Positions 50,801 through 62,619 of a stretch of DNA of 64,000 nt are shown here, one piece after another (within the stretch, counting starts at the first letter, position 1; the number at the start of each line of letters is the position of its first letter). Below the pieces are notes generated by a model, which saw nothing but the letters and a program-made list of their open reading frames with translations, was not told where the DNA came from and did no database searches. Where the stretch lies: NCBI RefSeq assembly GCF_007565055.1, contig NC_044560.1, positions 89,595,295-89,659,294 of the forward strand. The letters are read 5' to 3'. The position numbers and the translations under genes were made by a program. The DNA is from Rhinopithecus roxellana. Lineage: Eukaryota; Chordata; Mammalia; Primates; Cercopithecidae.

Positions 50801-51410
50801 GACAGCTAGGCAGTGATTTTTATGATATTGTAGAAGGATAGTTTATGACCTAGTAAATATTCAATTATTGTTAGATTTTTTTCTTAAATGCCAATTACAG
50901 AACAGCAGGTATTCTATAATATAACATTTAACTAAAATGTATTTGAAGGAGTGTGGGGAGATGTGCGTGTGCTCAAGACATTCATTAGTGGTGGTAGGAT
51001 CCGGGGTGACTCTAATTTTCTTCTTTCAGCATATCTGTATTTCTAAACATTCTAGAATGAGCATGTATTCACTTTCAGAATGGGAAAAAAGAGAGAAGCA
51101 ACTTAACAATAAATAAGTCAATGTTTGTTTAATGAATGAAAGTGCCAGGCTCTAACATGTTATGGGAGATTCTAATTTGGAGCTGGATTTTGGAACAGAA
51201 GTCATCCGCTGCCAGGAAGCATCCCCCCACCCCGCCACCACCACCACCACCACCACCACCCAGCCATTGCCAGTGGAACTCCAGCATGCTCCTGGCTGTG
51301 AAATTGCTCCTACAGAGTTTGCAATGATCACTCGTGGTCCAGCAGGAGTTAGGGTACCCAGCTTTGCTGACAGCGATGACCACAACCTCTCCATGTCTAC
51401 AGCACTCTAT
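50801..51410. other. Unassigned sequence with a CCA repeat
   Basis: No family recognised apart from the trinucleotide repeat. Confidence 0.45.
51231..51262. repeat. (CCA)n microsatellite
   Basis: About nine CCA/ACC units in a C-rich setting. Frames reading poly-Thr, poly-Pro or poly-Gly/Val across it are artefacts. Confidence 0.95.
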
Positions 51411-51414
51411 AGTT

Positions 51415-51635
51415 GACATACTATAAAGCGTTTTACATACACCTCCTCAATTGCTTCTTATAATTCTGCAACGGAAGTATTAATGCCTCCTAGTACCTAT
51501 GTGGAAACTGGGGCCTAGAGAGAATGACTGATGAGGTGGAGGTTAAAGTCATAAGATAGCAAGGGATAGAGCTGGGATTTGGACCCCTGCCTTTCACTCA
51601 AGCTAGGTCCTCTTCCTCTAGTTCATGCAAATCTC
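51415..51635 (-). mobile_element. MIR SINE
   Basis: 'taaagcgttttacatacacc', 'gtggaaactggggcctagag', 'gagctgggatttggacccct' match antisense MIR. Confidence 0.8.
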
Positions 51636-51639
51636 CTGA

Positions 51640-52195
51640 TGTGCAAATCAGAAAGGGTGTCTAGGGTGACAAGGTACCCATATTTCTGCGTGCACCAGGG
51701 TGGTTCAGTCCCCAGGAAGGCAGGTTGAAGGGACAGCCATTTTCTGCCTGGAATCTGCAATGCTGGGGAGCTCTCCAAGCAAGGCCCCCACAGGAGCAAT
51801 CCCTCCCTCCCAGCTTGAGGGAGAGTGTCTGCTGCCGCCTGTGTAAACTACTGCCTTGGGCACCGCAGTGGCATACAGAGCAGCAGCAGGTGTGGTCAAG
51901 CCGCGCTGGTGCTGGCAGAAAGCTGGGCAGCATTTCTGCTGGGCGATATGGCCTGTATCTGGAACTCACGGGGGAATTCACCTCTCTTGGAGTGGAATCT
52001 GGGGCTGAGCTTGGGCTACACTGCAGCAAGGAGAGGCACAGCGGGGGAGGCCCAAATGCCAGGGCCCCTCTCTTTCTATTTCGTGGGGTGGGGGAACCTC
52101 TGTCCTCAGAGATCACACAAATCCTCAGAAAATTTCCATCGGCTATCACCATCTCACCACAAGACCAATTCTTTCGCTCTACAGATCTTGTGTAG
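51640..52195. other. Unassigned block with long overlapping open frames
   Basis: A 163-codon minus-strand frame (52152 to 51661, ATG start) overlaps two plus-strand frames of 156 and 141 codons that start at TTG and GTG. The GC-rich composition makes stops rare. No domain recognised. It could be a decayed unknown repeat or transcript; I do not call a gene. Confidence 0.35.
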
Positions 52196-52199
52196 ATCC

Positions 52200-52700
52200 A
52201 TTGAGAAGCTTCTAAAAATTAATTACATTTTTTATGAAATAAAATTATAAGAAATATAAAATACAAAATACTAGGGAAGATATTAAATATTGAATTTGTA
52301 TATAACTTCCAAATTAAATCATTTCAAATGTTTTAATGAGAAACTTGAATTTGCTTCTGGAAACATTGTTTTTTAAATATCAGGTTTTATGCTGGAAATG
52401 ATTACACACAATTGATCAACTGACTCCACAGAAATAAGCAAAACTTTTAACGAGGAGCTTTTCAAATTCCTGACAGGCACCATCAATGAGAAAGTTTGCT
52501 CTCACGTGTGATAAAATATTTATAATCAGTTTTAGGTGAGTATTTAATGCAATGATTGAAATTAGATTTACAGAATTGAATGGGTCGTTTCTTTGTTGCA
52601 AAAAGTAACGTTGGAATTTCTTTTGCTAAAGCCAGTGGGTGTAGGAACCAATCAAACTTTTCCCCATCAAGCATTTCAAAATAACCATGCAGATCCGGTC
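52200..52700. promoter_or_regulatory. Candidate conserved non-coding element
   Basis: A 500-bp AT-rich repeat-free block with 'aaaattaattacatttttta', 'acacacaattgatcaactga', 'ataaaatatttataatcagt'. Its AT-rich words contrast with GC-rich flanks and with the CpG island about 1 kb to its right. Inference only. Confidence 0.35.
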
Positions 52701-53575
52701 TGCAGACCAGAAACGCACTGTTGAAGGAGTCAGCCTGCAGTGGTCCTGGATGCCTCTAAATGGGCAAAGCAGGAAGGGCAGAAATATCCAACCGCATGTG
52801 AAATCAGATCCAGGGTCACTGGATCTCGCCGCCCCCGCCCCCCACCGCAGCCCCCCACCTCCTTGACCCCAGCCTGGGCTGAGGACACCGTGGACACCTG
52901 GAGCACAAACTACAGACACTCTAAGGGGCCCTTGATGACCTGAACAGCAGTGTGCTCTGCAATCCACTGCTGTAAGTGTCCAAGGGGGAGGGAACTTCCT
53001 TGACCACACCCAGCCCCTTTCAGCAGAGCAGGGAGTGCCAGATGCCACACATCCTGCCGGACACTCTCAGGAAACTCAGGGTGCCCTCCTTAAATCCCTC
53101 CAAGGAGCCCCAGCCCAGGCTGCTCCCTGCCAGAGACAACCAGCCCAAGAACTCCAGATGCCCCAGGGGTCACTTGGCTGTTCGGAGGGTGAGTAAGGAT
53201 GGGGGCATCAGTATTTCCTGGTCCATCAGGTGGGAGAGTCTGGTTTGGAGGTGCCGCCTGCTAAGAGAAGCTGAAGGTCTGGAATTTACCAGAAGGAATT
53301 TTTAGCCAGTTTTAGAACAGTGTTGGAGAGCTGTGTTTGGGAGAAGGGGGCCCAGTGGCAAAAGAGGCAGTGCCGAGTTAATACCATTGGAATGGTCAGC
53401 CAGCAAAAGCCACATGGATAATGGGGGCCTGGCCCAGATAGGACCTGAGGCCCCTTCCCTTCTATTCTCCTAGATCTCCAAGAACCCTCTGAAAGGACCT
53501 GAAAAGTACATGGGAACAAGGCTTCGCTCCAAACCACCGTGTAGGCATCAACCATAGGAATGCGAGGCCTGAGCT
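52701..53575. other. GC-rich sequence left of the CpG island
   Basis: No repeat or gene recognised. A C-rich run at 52828-52860. No clear splice sites or first exon can be argued. Confidence 0.4.
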
Positions 53576-53579
53576 GAGA

Positions 53580-53965
53580 CCGGCATCCTTATTGTTGAGC
53601 GAGAGGAGGAGGGAGAGACCGGAGGAAAAATGGGGGCGGGAGGGTTAGAGAGGACCCAGCCAGGATGGAGAGAGTGAGACTGGGAGATTGAGAGAAACGG
53701 AAGTAAAGACAGAGACCGGGAGAGAGAGGCAGAGAGTTGGACCTGGGAGAGATACAGATGGAGAGAGGCGGAGATGGAAGGAGCCAGGAGCCGAAGGGAC
53801 CAGAGAGACAGCGTGGACGGGAGGAAGACAGACGCGAAGAACTTAAAGGGGAGCGCGCCCAGGATGAGAGCGAGCCAGAGCGCGGGGGGCGGCGGTGGCG
53901 AGAGCGGGCGGGGGACACGGGGACAGGGAGACGCGATCCGGAGAGCGGCGGGAAGTATTCGTCTC
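53580..53965. repeat. Purine-rich (GA) tract
   Basis: About 380 bp with strong G/A bias on the plus strand ('gagagagaggcagagagttg' and similar), grading into the CpG-rich sequence. Such polypurine stretches can form triplex (H-DNA) structures and often lie in promoters. Confidence 0.8.
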
Positions 53966-54375
53966 CGTTCCTCAAACACAGGATGCGAGCGCCCTTTGGA
54001 GAAGTCGCGCTCGGCGGAAACGCTAACTCCCCGGCCAAGTGCAAATGTAAAGAGGCCCTGAGAGCACTTTGTGCAAATATCAGGCCGGGAAGTGCTGCGC
54101 CCGCGGAGCTGCCGGGCACCTCGGCGCCCCCATGCCCTCGACTGCGCGCTAATTCACTTTGCCGTCACCTCTCGGGCGGGGTCGGGCGGGCGCGGGCAGC
54201 TGGAGTGCGCAGAGGGTGCAGAGCGCCTCGCAGGGCCAGGGGCCGCGGCCCTGCCTAATGGAGCAAAAGACAGATCAGCAGAAGCAAGGCAGGTGGGGCG
54301 GGAGCGGGAGCGCGGACATCCGGCACGAAGTCAGAGAAGAAGCCGCAGAGACTCGCAGGAGAGAGCGCTGGGCTG
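53780..54375. promoter_or_regulatory. CpG island, candidate promoter
   Basis: CpG dinucleotides are dense in an otherwise CpG-poor window ('gcgcggggggcggcggtggc', 'gaagtcgcgctcggcggaaa', 'ctctcgggcggggtcgggcg', 'ggccaggggccgcggccctg'), with GGGCGG boxes and no Alu to explain them. CpG islands of this size usually mark promoters of genes or long non-coding RNAs. Direction and transcript cannot be read from the sequence. Frames of 133-176 codons on both strands start at TTG or GTG and reflect lack of stop codons in GC-rich DNA. Confidence 0.75.
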
Positions 54376-54379
54376 CTCA

Positions 54380-54545
54380 GGACCTGGCTTCGAGTTTGGG
54401 GTTTCCAGGTTGTCGGGAATGGAGACTCTCAGCAAGACCTCTACAGCCTCCGTTTACTCCTCCATAAAATAGGAAAATAAAGCCTTTTCTGTTCATCTCC
54501 GGGGGCTTTTGTGAGGCTGGAATGTGAAGGGATTTGGAAAGCAAT
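54380..54545 (+). mobile_element. MIR SINE fragment
   Basis: 'agcctccgtttactcctcca' with 'taaaataggaaaataaagcc' and 'cttttgtgaggctggaatgt' fit a sense MIR at the edge of the CpG island. Confidence 0.7.
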
Positions 54546-54547
54546 AA

Positions 54548-54795
54548 AGTTCATATATGCCAACTCCTGATAACAACAGCTAACCCTTTCACAACTGTGT
54601 AGGTGAAAACGGGCTCTACAGACATTTGTTCACGTGATCTTTACAAATACCATCACTTATGCCCATTTTACAGATTATAAAACTGAGGCATAGGGAGGTG
54701 AAGTCACTCACTCAATGTCAGACAGCTGGTAGCTGGCTGGTGAACCCCAACGACCCGGCTTCAGAGTCTATGCCACTCTACAGTACAGGGGCAGA
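54548..54795 (-). mobile_element. MIR SINE
   Basis: 'gataacaacagctaaccctt', 'cccattttacagattataaa', 'actgaggcatagggaggtga', 'gcttcagagtctatgccact'. Confidence 0.87.
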
Positions 54796-54799
54796 TTTT

Positions 54800-54905
54800 A
54801 CTAAGGCCCACATTTTACATATGAGCAAACGGAGGTTCAAAACGTTGGGGCCTTGCTCTACGTCCTACAGACAGTAAGTAGCAAAATCAGGACTTGGGGC
54901 TTCAG
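54800..54905 (-). mobile_element. MIR SINE fragment
   Basis: 'ttttacatatgagcaaacgg', 'acagtaagtagcaaaatcag' suggest a second antisense MIR in tandem. Confidence 0.6.
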
Positions 54906-54911
54906 GCACAG

Positions 54912-55102
54912 AGGAGTCCATGGAAAGAACACAGACTGTGGGGTTAAGTAACTTAGGTTCAGTGTCTTGTTCGGCCGCTGTGTAACATCGAAGTGTTGAT
55001 TTAGCGTCTATAATGGGGGATATTGACCATGTTCCTCAGATTACCGTAAAGATTAAATGAGGAACTTGACACATAGTTGGCACTCAGTAAGTTCATTTGG
55101 TC
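54912..55102 (+). mobile_element. MIR SINE
   Basis: 'agaacacagactgtggggtt', 'gattaaatgaggaacttgac' and 'acatagttggcactcagtaa' give the sense MIR ends; the middle is decayed. Confidence 0.7.
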
Positions 55103-55985
<883 letters not shown>

Positions 55986-57185
55986 TATCCAGAATGGAAC
56001 CAAGAGATGTCAGGGGAGAAGAAAAGCTATGGATGGATGCAAAAATATTTTATTACCATGTAAATGCTGACTACTGCTCATGTTTTCATCTTTGATTGGT
56101 GCTATCTGGTCTGAGGCTCAGTTTCCAGGTCTAGTGGAATGAATGGGTTTCCCACGTCCCACTGGGAACACAGGGGAGTGGTTCTCAGTTACTTCCTTAG
56201 CTGGGTTGAGGATCAGGCTGGCCCACTGCTCGTCAAAGGCCATAGATCAAATGGCAGGTCTTGGGACTGTGGGCACTGACGCCAGGACCCAGAGACCAGA
56301 ATCTTTGGAGGACTAGCTCGCTCTCCTCCATCCTCCTCCTGTCTGCTGGGTTAGGCCTGTGAGGGTGGAAGAAATGAATCAGCCATGGTCACTGGCTTCA
56401 AGGTGAAGTATTCTGGGGGGCTGGTCACTTTGGAGGAGATCTCAGGAGAGAAAGTGGGGATTTTCCTGTTGTGTTTCTTTAAGCATTTGTTGTTGAAATG
56501 GAAGTTACAATCCAAGCTAATTTGAATAACAGAATCATAGGAAAAACACCCTCTAACCACAAAAATGAATATTCAACATTCCCACCTTATCTTCTCTGCT
56601 TTGTAGGGCTGTTTCTCAGCTGCATATTAAATGGCTCCTTCATGTGAAGCTGGCAGAGCGGTGGTTTTGCAAGACAGAATGCTGCTGGGCTAAGGTGCTA
56701 ATTTCAGAACATAAGTCATTCTGGGCCCCCAGAATTTCAAGGATCTTACAGAGACAAGCCTAGAGCCAAAGGGAAGGTGGGAGGACTGGGGAAAATTTGA
56801 ATCAAGACCATGGAGTGTATTGAGTGAGAACTGAGTGTTCCTGACCAGCTCTCACAAGCCCAGAAGTTGCCAAGCCTGTCCTAGCCCTGGTGGGGCTCAT
56901 AGGGAAACCCTTCAAGAGAGGAGCATCTGCTGTGTGGATATCTCCAATGGTAGCCCTGATAAATGAGTATTGTGTGCCCGGAGGTGCCACTGCAGAAATC
57001 CCACAAGTTGTGTTGATATTGAAAACTGAGACTTCCCTGGATTCAGCTGGCTCCTGAGAAGCACTCAAGCTACTGATATTCTCTGCCATCCACCTTTTCC
57101 AGCCAGGCAGGGCTTCTATGTACTCAGTGGCCTGCACCAGATGCACCGTTCTGTGTGTAGTTCCCTGAACACAAGACTAACTTTC
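55986..57185. other. Unassigned unique sequence
   Basis: About 1.2 kb without recognised repeat or gene. The 114-codon minus-strand frame near 56802-57146 has no support. Confidence 0.45.
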
Positions 57186-57189
57186 CTGT

Positions 57190-57465
57190 CTCCTTGCCTT
57201 GCTGTGCTGTACTTTCTTCCAGGAATGCCTTTCCTCCCAGTTGGACTCCTAGCAGATATCTGGTCCATGTTGCCTCTGCTTGTGTTTCCTGGCACCCACC
57301 CACACCAGGTTCCCACAGGACTTACACGTTGTGCTGTGCTGGAATGACCTGTTTTTGTGTCCTCCACCAAACTAGATTGTAGATTCCCCAAAGGGGTCTC
57401 TGCATATGCAGCTCTTGGGCAGAATCTGGCACCCAGCCAAGGCCAACCCAGGCATATTTATGCAC
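57190..57465 (+). mobile_element. L2 fragment (tentative)
   Basis: 'cttccaggaatgcctttcct', 'aactagattgtagattcccc' and 'gcagaatctggcacccagcc' follow the sense L2 pattern. Confidence 0.65.
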
Positions 57466-57968
57466 AGATGAGACAGTGGCTTTGGGATGAGACTTGTGGG
57501 TGGCCAAAAAATAGAGAAATAGTAAATATGTTGGGTGATGGAATCAGGATCTCATAAGGTCTGACTTGCTGGATTAGTGGGCTTGATTCAACAAGAGGAC
57601 TTTAACAGAAATAAATGTATCCTGAACTTATCTTACAAACCGATGGCCCTATAGGAGGAGAAGAGGAGATCCAGGGAGAGCTGCCAGAGCAGCCTCTTAC
57701 ACAAAAGAGAAGCCTGGTGTGATTAGCAGTGACAGGTGTGTAATGGGCTGCCATAAAAAACAAACTCATCCCAGGCAGAATTAATAAAAGCATTCTGCCT
57801 AGAATAAAGGGGGTCAAGGGAGGGAATATCCTGAAAAATTACAAAGAGACTCAAATAATCTGAGGGATACCTCAAGGAAATAAAATGAAGGTATGAAGAG
57901 CTCAGATCTCCAAGAGGTTGGCCAAGAGAGGTGAGGGCAGATAGGTCCTGGGGAGCTTCAAGAGGCAA
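57466..57968. other. Unassigned unique sequence
   Basis: No repeat or gene recognised. Confidence 0.45.
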
Positions 57969-57970
57969 AA

Positions 57971-58240
57971 TAGTGGCTCATCCTCAGCACTTCGGGAGGC
58001 CAAGGCAGGAGGATCACTTGAGGCCTGGAGTTCAAGACCACCCTGGACAGCATAACAAGACCCCACCTCTACAAAAATAAATAAATTAGTCGGGTGTGGT
58101 GGTACACACCTCTAGTCCCAGTTACTCCGGAGGCTGAAGGGGGAGGATTGCTGTAGCCCAGGAGTTTGAGGCTGCAGGGAGCTATGATCATGCCACCGCA
58201 CTCAGGTTGGGCAACAGAGCAAGACCCTGACTCTAAAAAG
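57971..58240 (+). mobile_element. AluJ SINE, partly deleted
   Basis: Both monomers are recognisable ('ggaggccaaggcaggaggat', 'cacttgaggcctggagttca', 'ggaggattgctgtagcccag'), with about a dozen bases missing near the start and a short tail. The 'gctgtagcccaggag' wording and divergence are AluJ-like. Confidence 0.88.
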
Positions 58241-58329
58241 CCTGTCCAAATATAGGCAATATCACCTCAGGTAGAATTAAGCTCCCCATCCCTGAAGGTG
58301 TGCAAGCAGTGGCAGGACTGGCCACTTGA

Positions 58330-59862
58330 CAGGGAGGCTGTAGAGCCCTTGCTGCTACTTCTCCAGCCTCTTTTCTTACTGTTCTCCTCCCACTCACTGT
58401 GCTGTAACCACACTGGTCTCCTGGCTGTTCTTTGGTACACTAAGCACATTTTCCCCCTCAGGGCCTTTGCACTTGCTGCCCCCATAGCTTGGAAAGCTCT
58501 TCCTTTAGAAATTAAAATGTCTTCTCAACTAGGCAATACCATTCAGGACAGACCCAGGCAAAGATTTCGTGATGAAGATGCCAAAGGCAAATGCAACAAA
58601 AGCAAAAATTGACAAATGGGGTCTAATTAAACTAAAGAGTTTCTGCATAGCAAAAGAAACTATCAACAGATAGACAACCTAAGAATGGGAGAAAAATTTT
58701 GCAAACTACACATCTGACAAAGGTCTAATATCCAGTATCTATAAGGAACTTAAACAAATTTACAAGAAAAAAAAAACACCAAACAACCTGTTAAAGGTGG
58801 GCAAAGGACATGAACAGACACTATTCAAAAAAAGACATAACATATATGTGACCAAAAATCATATGAAAAAAACTCAACATCACTGATCATTAGAGAAATG
58901 TAAATCAAAACCACGAGATACCATCTCACACCAGTCAGAATGACTATTTTTTAAAAATCAAAAAATAATGGATGTTGGCAAAGGAATGCTTACATACTGT
59001 TGGTGGGAATGCACATAGTTCAACCATTGTGGGAGACAGTGTGGCGATTCCTCAATGACCCAAAGACAGAAATAACATTTGACCCAGCAATCCCATTAAT
59101 GGGTATATATCCAAAGGAATATAAATCATTCTGTTATAAAGACACATACATGTTTATGTTCATTGCAGTACTATTCACAATAGCAAAGACATGGAATCAA
59201 TCTAAATGCCCATCAATGACAGACTGGATAAAGAAAATATGGTACATATACACAATGGAATACTATGCAGCCGTAAAAAAAGAATGAGATCATGTCCTTT
59301 GCAGGAACATAACTGGAGCTAGAGGCCATTATCCGTAGCAAACTAACACAACACAAGAACAGAAAACCAAATACCACGTGTTCTCACTTACAAGTGGAAG
59401 CTAAATGCTGAGAACACATGACACATAGAGGGGAAGAACAAACACTGGGGCCTATCGAAGGGTGGGGAGTGAGAGGAGGGAGAGGATCAGGAGATATAAC
59501 TAATGGGTACTAGGCCTAATACCTGGGTGAGAAAATAATCTGCACAATGAACCCCTGTGACACACATTTACCTATGTAACAAACCTGCACATATACCCCT
59601 GAACTTAAAAGTTAAAAAATAGAATGTCTTCCTCCCTCACTTCAATCATATTGCTGCCCATTTGTCACCTCCAGAGAAACACATTCACTGACCACCCCCA
59701 TCGAAACCTAATATCTGTTTACTGTCTGGCTCTCCCCCTATAATGTAAACTCCTTGAGAGCAGGGCCTTGGTCTTGTTCATGGATGTGTCTCTAGTGCCT
59801 AGAAGGGCCTGTCACAGAGCAGGTGCTCATTAAATATTTGCCAAATGAATACAATGAATGAC
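58330..59862 (+). mobile_element. L2 3' end split by an L1P insertion
   Basis: Left piece: 'ccacactggtctcctggctg', 'cctcagggcctttgcacttg', 'cttggaaagctcttccttta'. Right piece: 'gtaaactccttgagagcagg', 'gcctagaagggcctgtcaca', 'gaatacaatgaatg'. They form one sense L2 3' end when the L1 is removed. Confidence 0.82.
58527..59620 (+). mobile_element. L1P 3' end, 5'-truncated
   Basis: A 5'-truncated primate L1: 'gtctaattaaactaaagagt', 'gggaaaggacatgaac'-like text, 'tgacccagcaatcccattaa', 'acacaatggaatactatgca', 'tgtcctttgcaggaacataa', and the 3' UTR 'gtaacaaacctgcacatata'. Flanks 'aatgtcttct' and 'gaatgtcttc' appear to be the target duplication. A 95-codon frame at 59000-59287 is the broken C-terminal part of ORF2; frameshifts and truncation make the element dead. 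Confidence 0.92.
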
Positions 59863-60019
59863 CTCATTTATTCCCCACAATAACCCTTTCTCCTTTTAAT
59901 TTCTACAAAAGAGTCTCATGAGGATGTAGTGAAGAAAGATTCACCACCAATGGCATGTTCAATAGACAAGTCATGGAGGCAAGGAAGAGGCGGGAACTCA
60001 CCCTGACAGTACCTGCCCT

Positions 60020-60115
60020 AACAGGCACCATCATGTACATTATTTCATTTAATCTCTACAGGAAAGCTGTGAGGCACATTTATTTCCCCCAAATTTCAAA
60101 GCTCAAAGGGCTACA
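60020..60115 (-). mobile_element. Weak MIR-like fragment
   Basis: 'cattatttcatttaatctct' with 'gaaagctgtgaggcacattt' fits antisense MIR over a short span. Confidence 0.5.
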
Positions 60116-61475
60116 TAACATTAGAATTCGTTGGTTGTAAGCAACAGGAGTAATGTTTACCAACGTAGGCAAAGAGGGAATTCTCAGTAGGAGGAATGAC
60201 GTCATTCACAAGATTGAAGGAAAAACTTCAAAAAAGATGGAGAGCAGAGCAGCTGCAGAGACCCAGGGCTGTGGTGCCAACAGTTCCCACTGGCATTTGA
60301 CCTGGTGTTGCTCTGTTCAAGATTCAGATTCCTTCCCGAGGGAGAGTCTGATTGGCAGAGCTTGGATCATGTGACTCCCCTTAGCCAGGAGAGGTGAAGA
60401 GAACTTGATTGACAGGCCTACAAGCACAGGATAGGATGAAAGATGGGGCTGCCCAAGGGAAATGGAGATGCTATTAGCAGACAAATGAGGACAGGACAAA
60501 ACAAGAGCAGGTCACTTCTAGGGCTCACAGATTATGGATCCAATGCCCTGCTTGTGCAGAAGCTCAGAAGGGCAAGCGCTCAGCCCGTGGTCACACAGGG
60601 CAAACACAGGTCCAACACATAGGCCTCCGGGCCCCAGACTTGGTGTGAATGTCAAGTCTCATCAGAAGTGGGTATCCAGATCCTTTTTACTTCAAACAAG
60701 CCCACAAGGAACAACTCTTGCTCTCGTCATGCTTGGAGGTCTTAGCAGCACTGTGGACTTTCTTCCAGTCTCTGAATCCAGGCTCTAAAATACACCCACT
60801 CAAAGTCTCTTCTAAACTTCTTTAACTGCGGCGCTGATGGCCACTGGATCTCAAATGAGAACTAGCATTGCCGACTTCAGGAAGTGACTGTCATAACTAA
60901 TTTATTTTCATGTCTGTTATGAAGCCCTCCTGGGGTGGTATAATCCACAGATACAAGCCTGCTTCACCTCTACTAGAAGGGTTTTAAAAATGAAATTAGA
61001 CATGTTTCTGAGGCAAAATCTCTCACAGTTAACTCCCTGGTTTGGCAGAAATTCTCTTAGCATTCGTGACCAAAGGAGACTCCTCCAAACCATTTCCTGT
61101 CATCTCCTCTGAGCTGTCAACTTTGATTATTCCTTTCCTGGTACTGTGCCTTGTCTTATACTAAAGGAATAATAAATACCTCCTTTCCCTCTTCTAAATC
61201 TAGGACTACCCCAGCACTTTCTATTTCCTACTTTACACAAAACTTTTCAGAAGAAGCGCAAAGACAAAGGCAGCAGTTGAAATAATAAATCACTAGGGAA
61301 TGAGATCGAGGCTGTTTCTAGGCAGTGACCCAGGAACTGGCTTGTTTGTCCAACATGTGGTGAGCCTACTATGCGCTAGGCCTTCTGCTGTTCTTTCCTC
61401 ACTGGGCCATTGGCAGTCAGTGTCTTCAGCCATCAGTCAACCAGAACTGCTCTCTGTGGTCCCCCATGGAAGTCC
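60116..61475. other. Unassigned unique sequence
   Basis: No firm repeat or gene over 1.3 kb. Confidence 0.45.
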
Positions 61476-61479
61476 CCTT

Positions 61480-61705
61480 TCAGCCCTCATTCCCATTCAC
61501 TTCTTAGCAACGTTTCTTCACCTTGTTCTTCTGTGTCCTCCTCACCAGAGTGCAAGCTGCCTGAGGGGGGACTTTTGTTTTGATCACCACTGACATATCC
61601 GCCTCAGAATCCAGAACAGTGCCTGGCACATAGTAGGCACTCAGTAAATAGCTGTGGTATGAACGGATGGATGAAACAATGAACCGATAAATGAATGGAT
61701 CCCTC
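61480..61705 (+). mobile_element. L2 3' end
   Basis: 'ctcaccagagtgcaagctgc', 'atccagaacagtgcctggca', 'catagtaggcactcagtaaa', then ATGGAT/GAAT-type tail. Confidence 0.85.
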
Positions 61706-61729
61706 TTTTCCTTGGAACTCCCTAAATCC

Positions 61730-61820
61730 CCACACACCAGTATCTCTGGATTCTAGCACAGTGCCTGACACATAGTCAGTGCTTTAAAAATGTGCGATGT
61801 GTTTGAATTAAATTCTCCTC
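61730..61820 (+). mobile_element. Second L2 3' end fragment
   Basis: 'tctagcacagtgcctgacac', 'atagtcagtgctttaaaaat' repeats the same L2 terminal region directly after the first copy. Confidence 0.75.
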
Positions 61821-62339
61821 CCCCTTCTCACTTTGCTCCTTCCTGTCCTTCCTCAGGAATTTCTTTGTCCCCCCTCCTCCCCTTGGCTCGTTATTAAGTG
61901 TCTATAGTCCTTGGGATTTTGTCCTTGTTCCTCTGCTCTTCCCACTCTGCAGAGAATGCTCTGTGAGTGATCTCATCCACTCCCACACTTCCAGCTTCCA
62001 TCCCCACATCGATGCATGAAGCTGAAAGTAGAAAAAAAAAATACTAAACTGAAAACTGAAATTGTTGAGTTGGAAGTCCTTAGGCACCTCAAAGCTTGGC
62101 AGGTTGAAGGTGTGGCAGAATAATGGATTGAAATTTTAATTTACATTTTGTTTTCCCTGATGTAAGAGAGTCAGAGAAATGATGTGTATTTTATCCTCTG
62201 TAATTTTTCCTCATCAATTCTAGGAAAGTACGCAGGACATCTTGCCTTGGGGATGGTGGTGTTGGCTAGACTGAGGGCGAAATTAGCCTGAAACCTGGCA
62301 CTTGCCTTTGAAAACAAACTCAGCAAGATAATTCTGGGT
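61821..62339. other. Unassigned unique sequence
   Basis: No repeat or gene recognised. Confidence 0.45.
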
Positions 62340-62614
62340 CAGAGTTTCTCAGCCTCAGCACTGTTGGCATTTTGAGATGGATAATTTTTGTTGTGAGGCC
62401 ATCCTGTGCATCGTAGGATGCCTAGCAGCATCCCTGGCCTCCATCTACTAGATGCTAAGAGCACCCTTCCCACAAGTTGTAACAACCAACAATCTCCCGG
62501 CAATGCCAAACATCCCCTAGGGATGGGGCTCAGTGGGGCACGGGGTTGGGGGGTGGGTGGAGGGGAGTTTGGAGTGTCGGTGGGGGTCAAAATTATCCCT
62601 GGCTGAGAAACACT
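62340..62614 (-). mobile_element. MER5A-like hAT-Charlie remnant
   Basis: Ends 'cagagtttctcagcctcagc' and, inverted, 'ctggctgagaaacactg' are imperfect terminal inverted repeats. The interior has 'atcctgtgcatcgtaggatg' and 'ctagcagcatccctggcctc', matching the remembered MER5A pattern. At 275 bp it never encoded a transposase. A G-rich expansion (62542-62565) lies in its right half. Confidence 0.85.
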
Positions 62615-62619
62615 GTGCT

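Noticed and set aside
53589..54472. Open frames of 133-176 codons on both strands over the CpG island
   Set aside because: They start at TTG or GTG, overlap each other in opposite directions, and are low-complexity translations of GC- and GA-rich DNA.
59000..59287. 95-codon reverse-transcriptase-like frame
   Set aside because: It is the broken C-terminal end of L1 ORF2 in a 5'-truncated, dead L1 copy.
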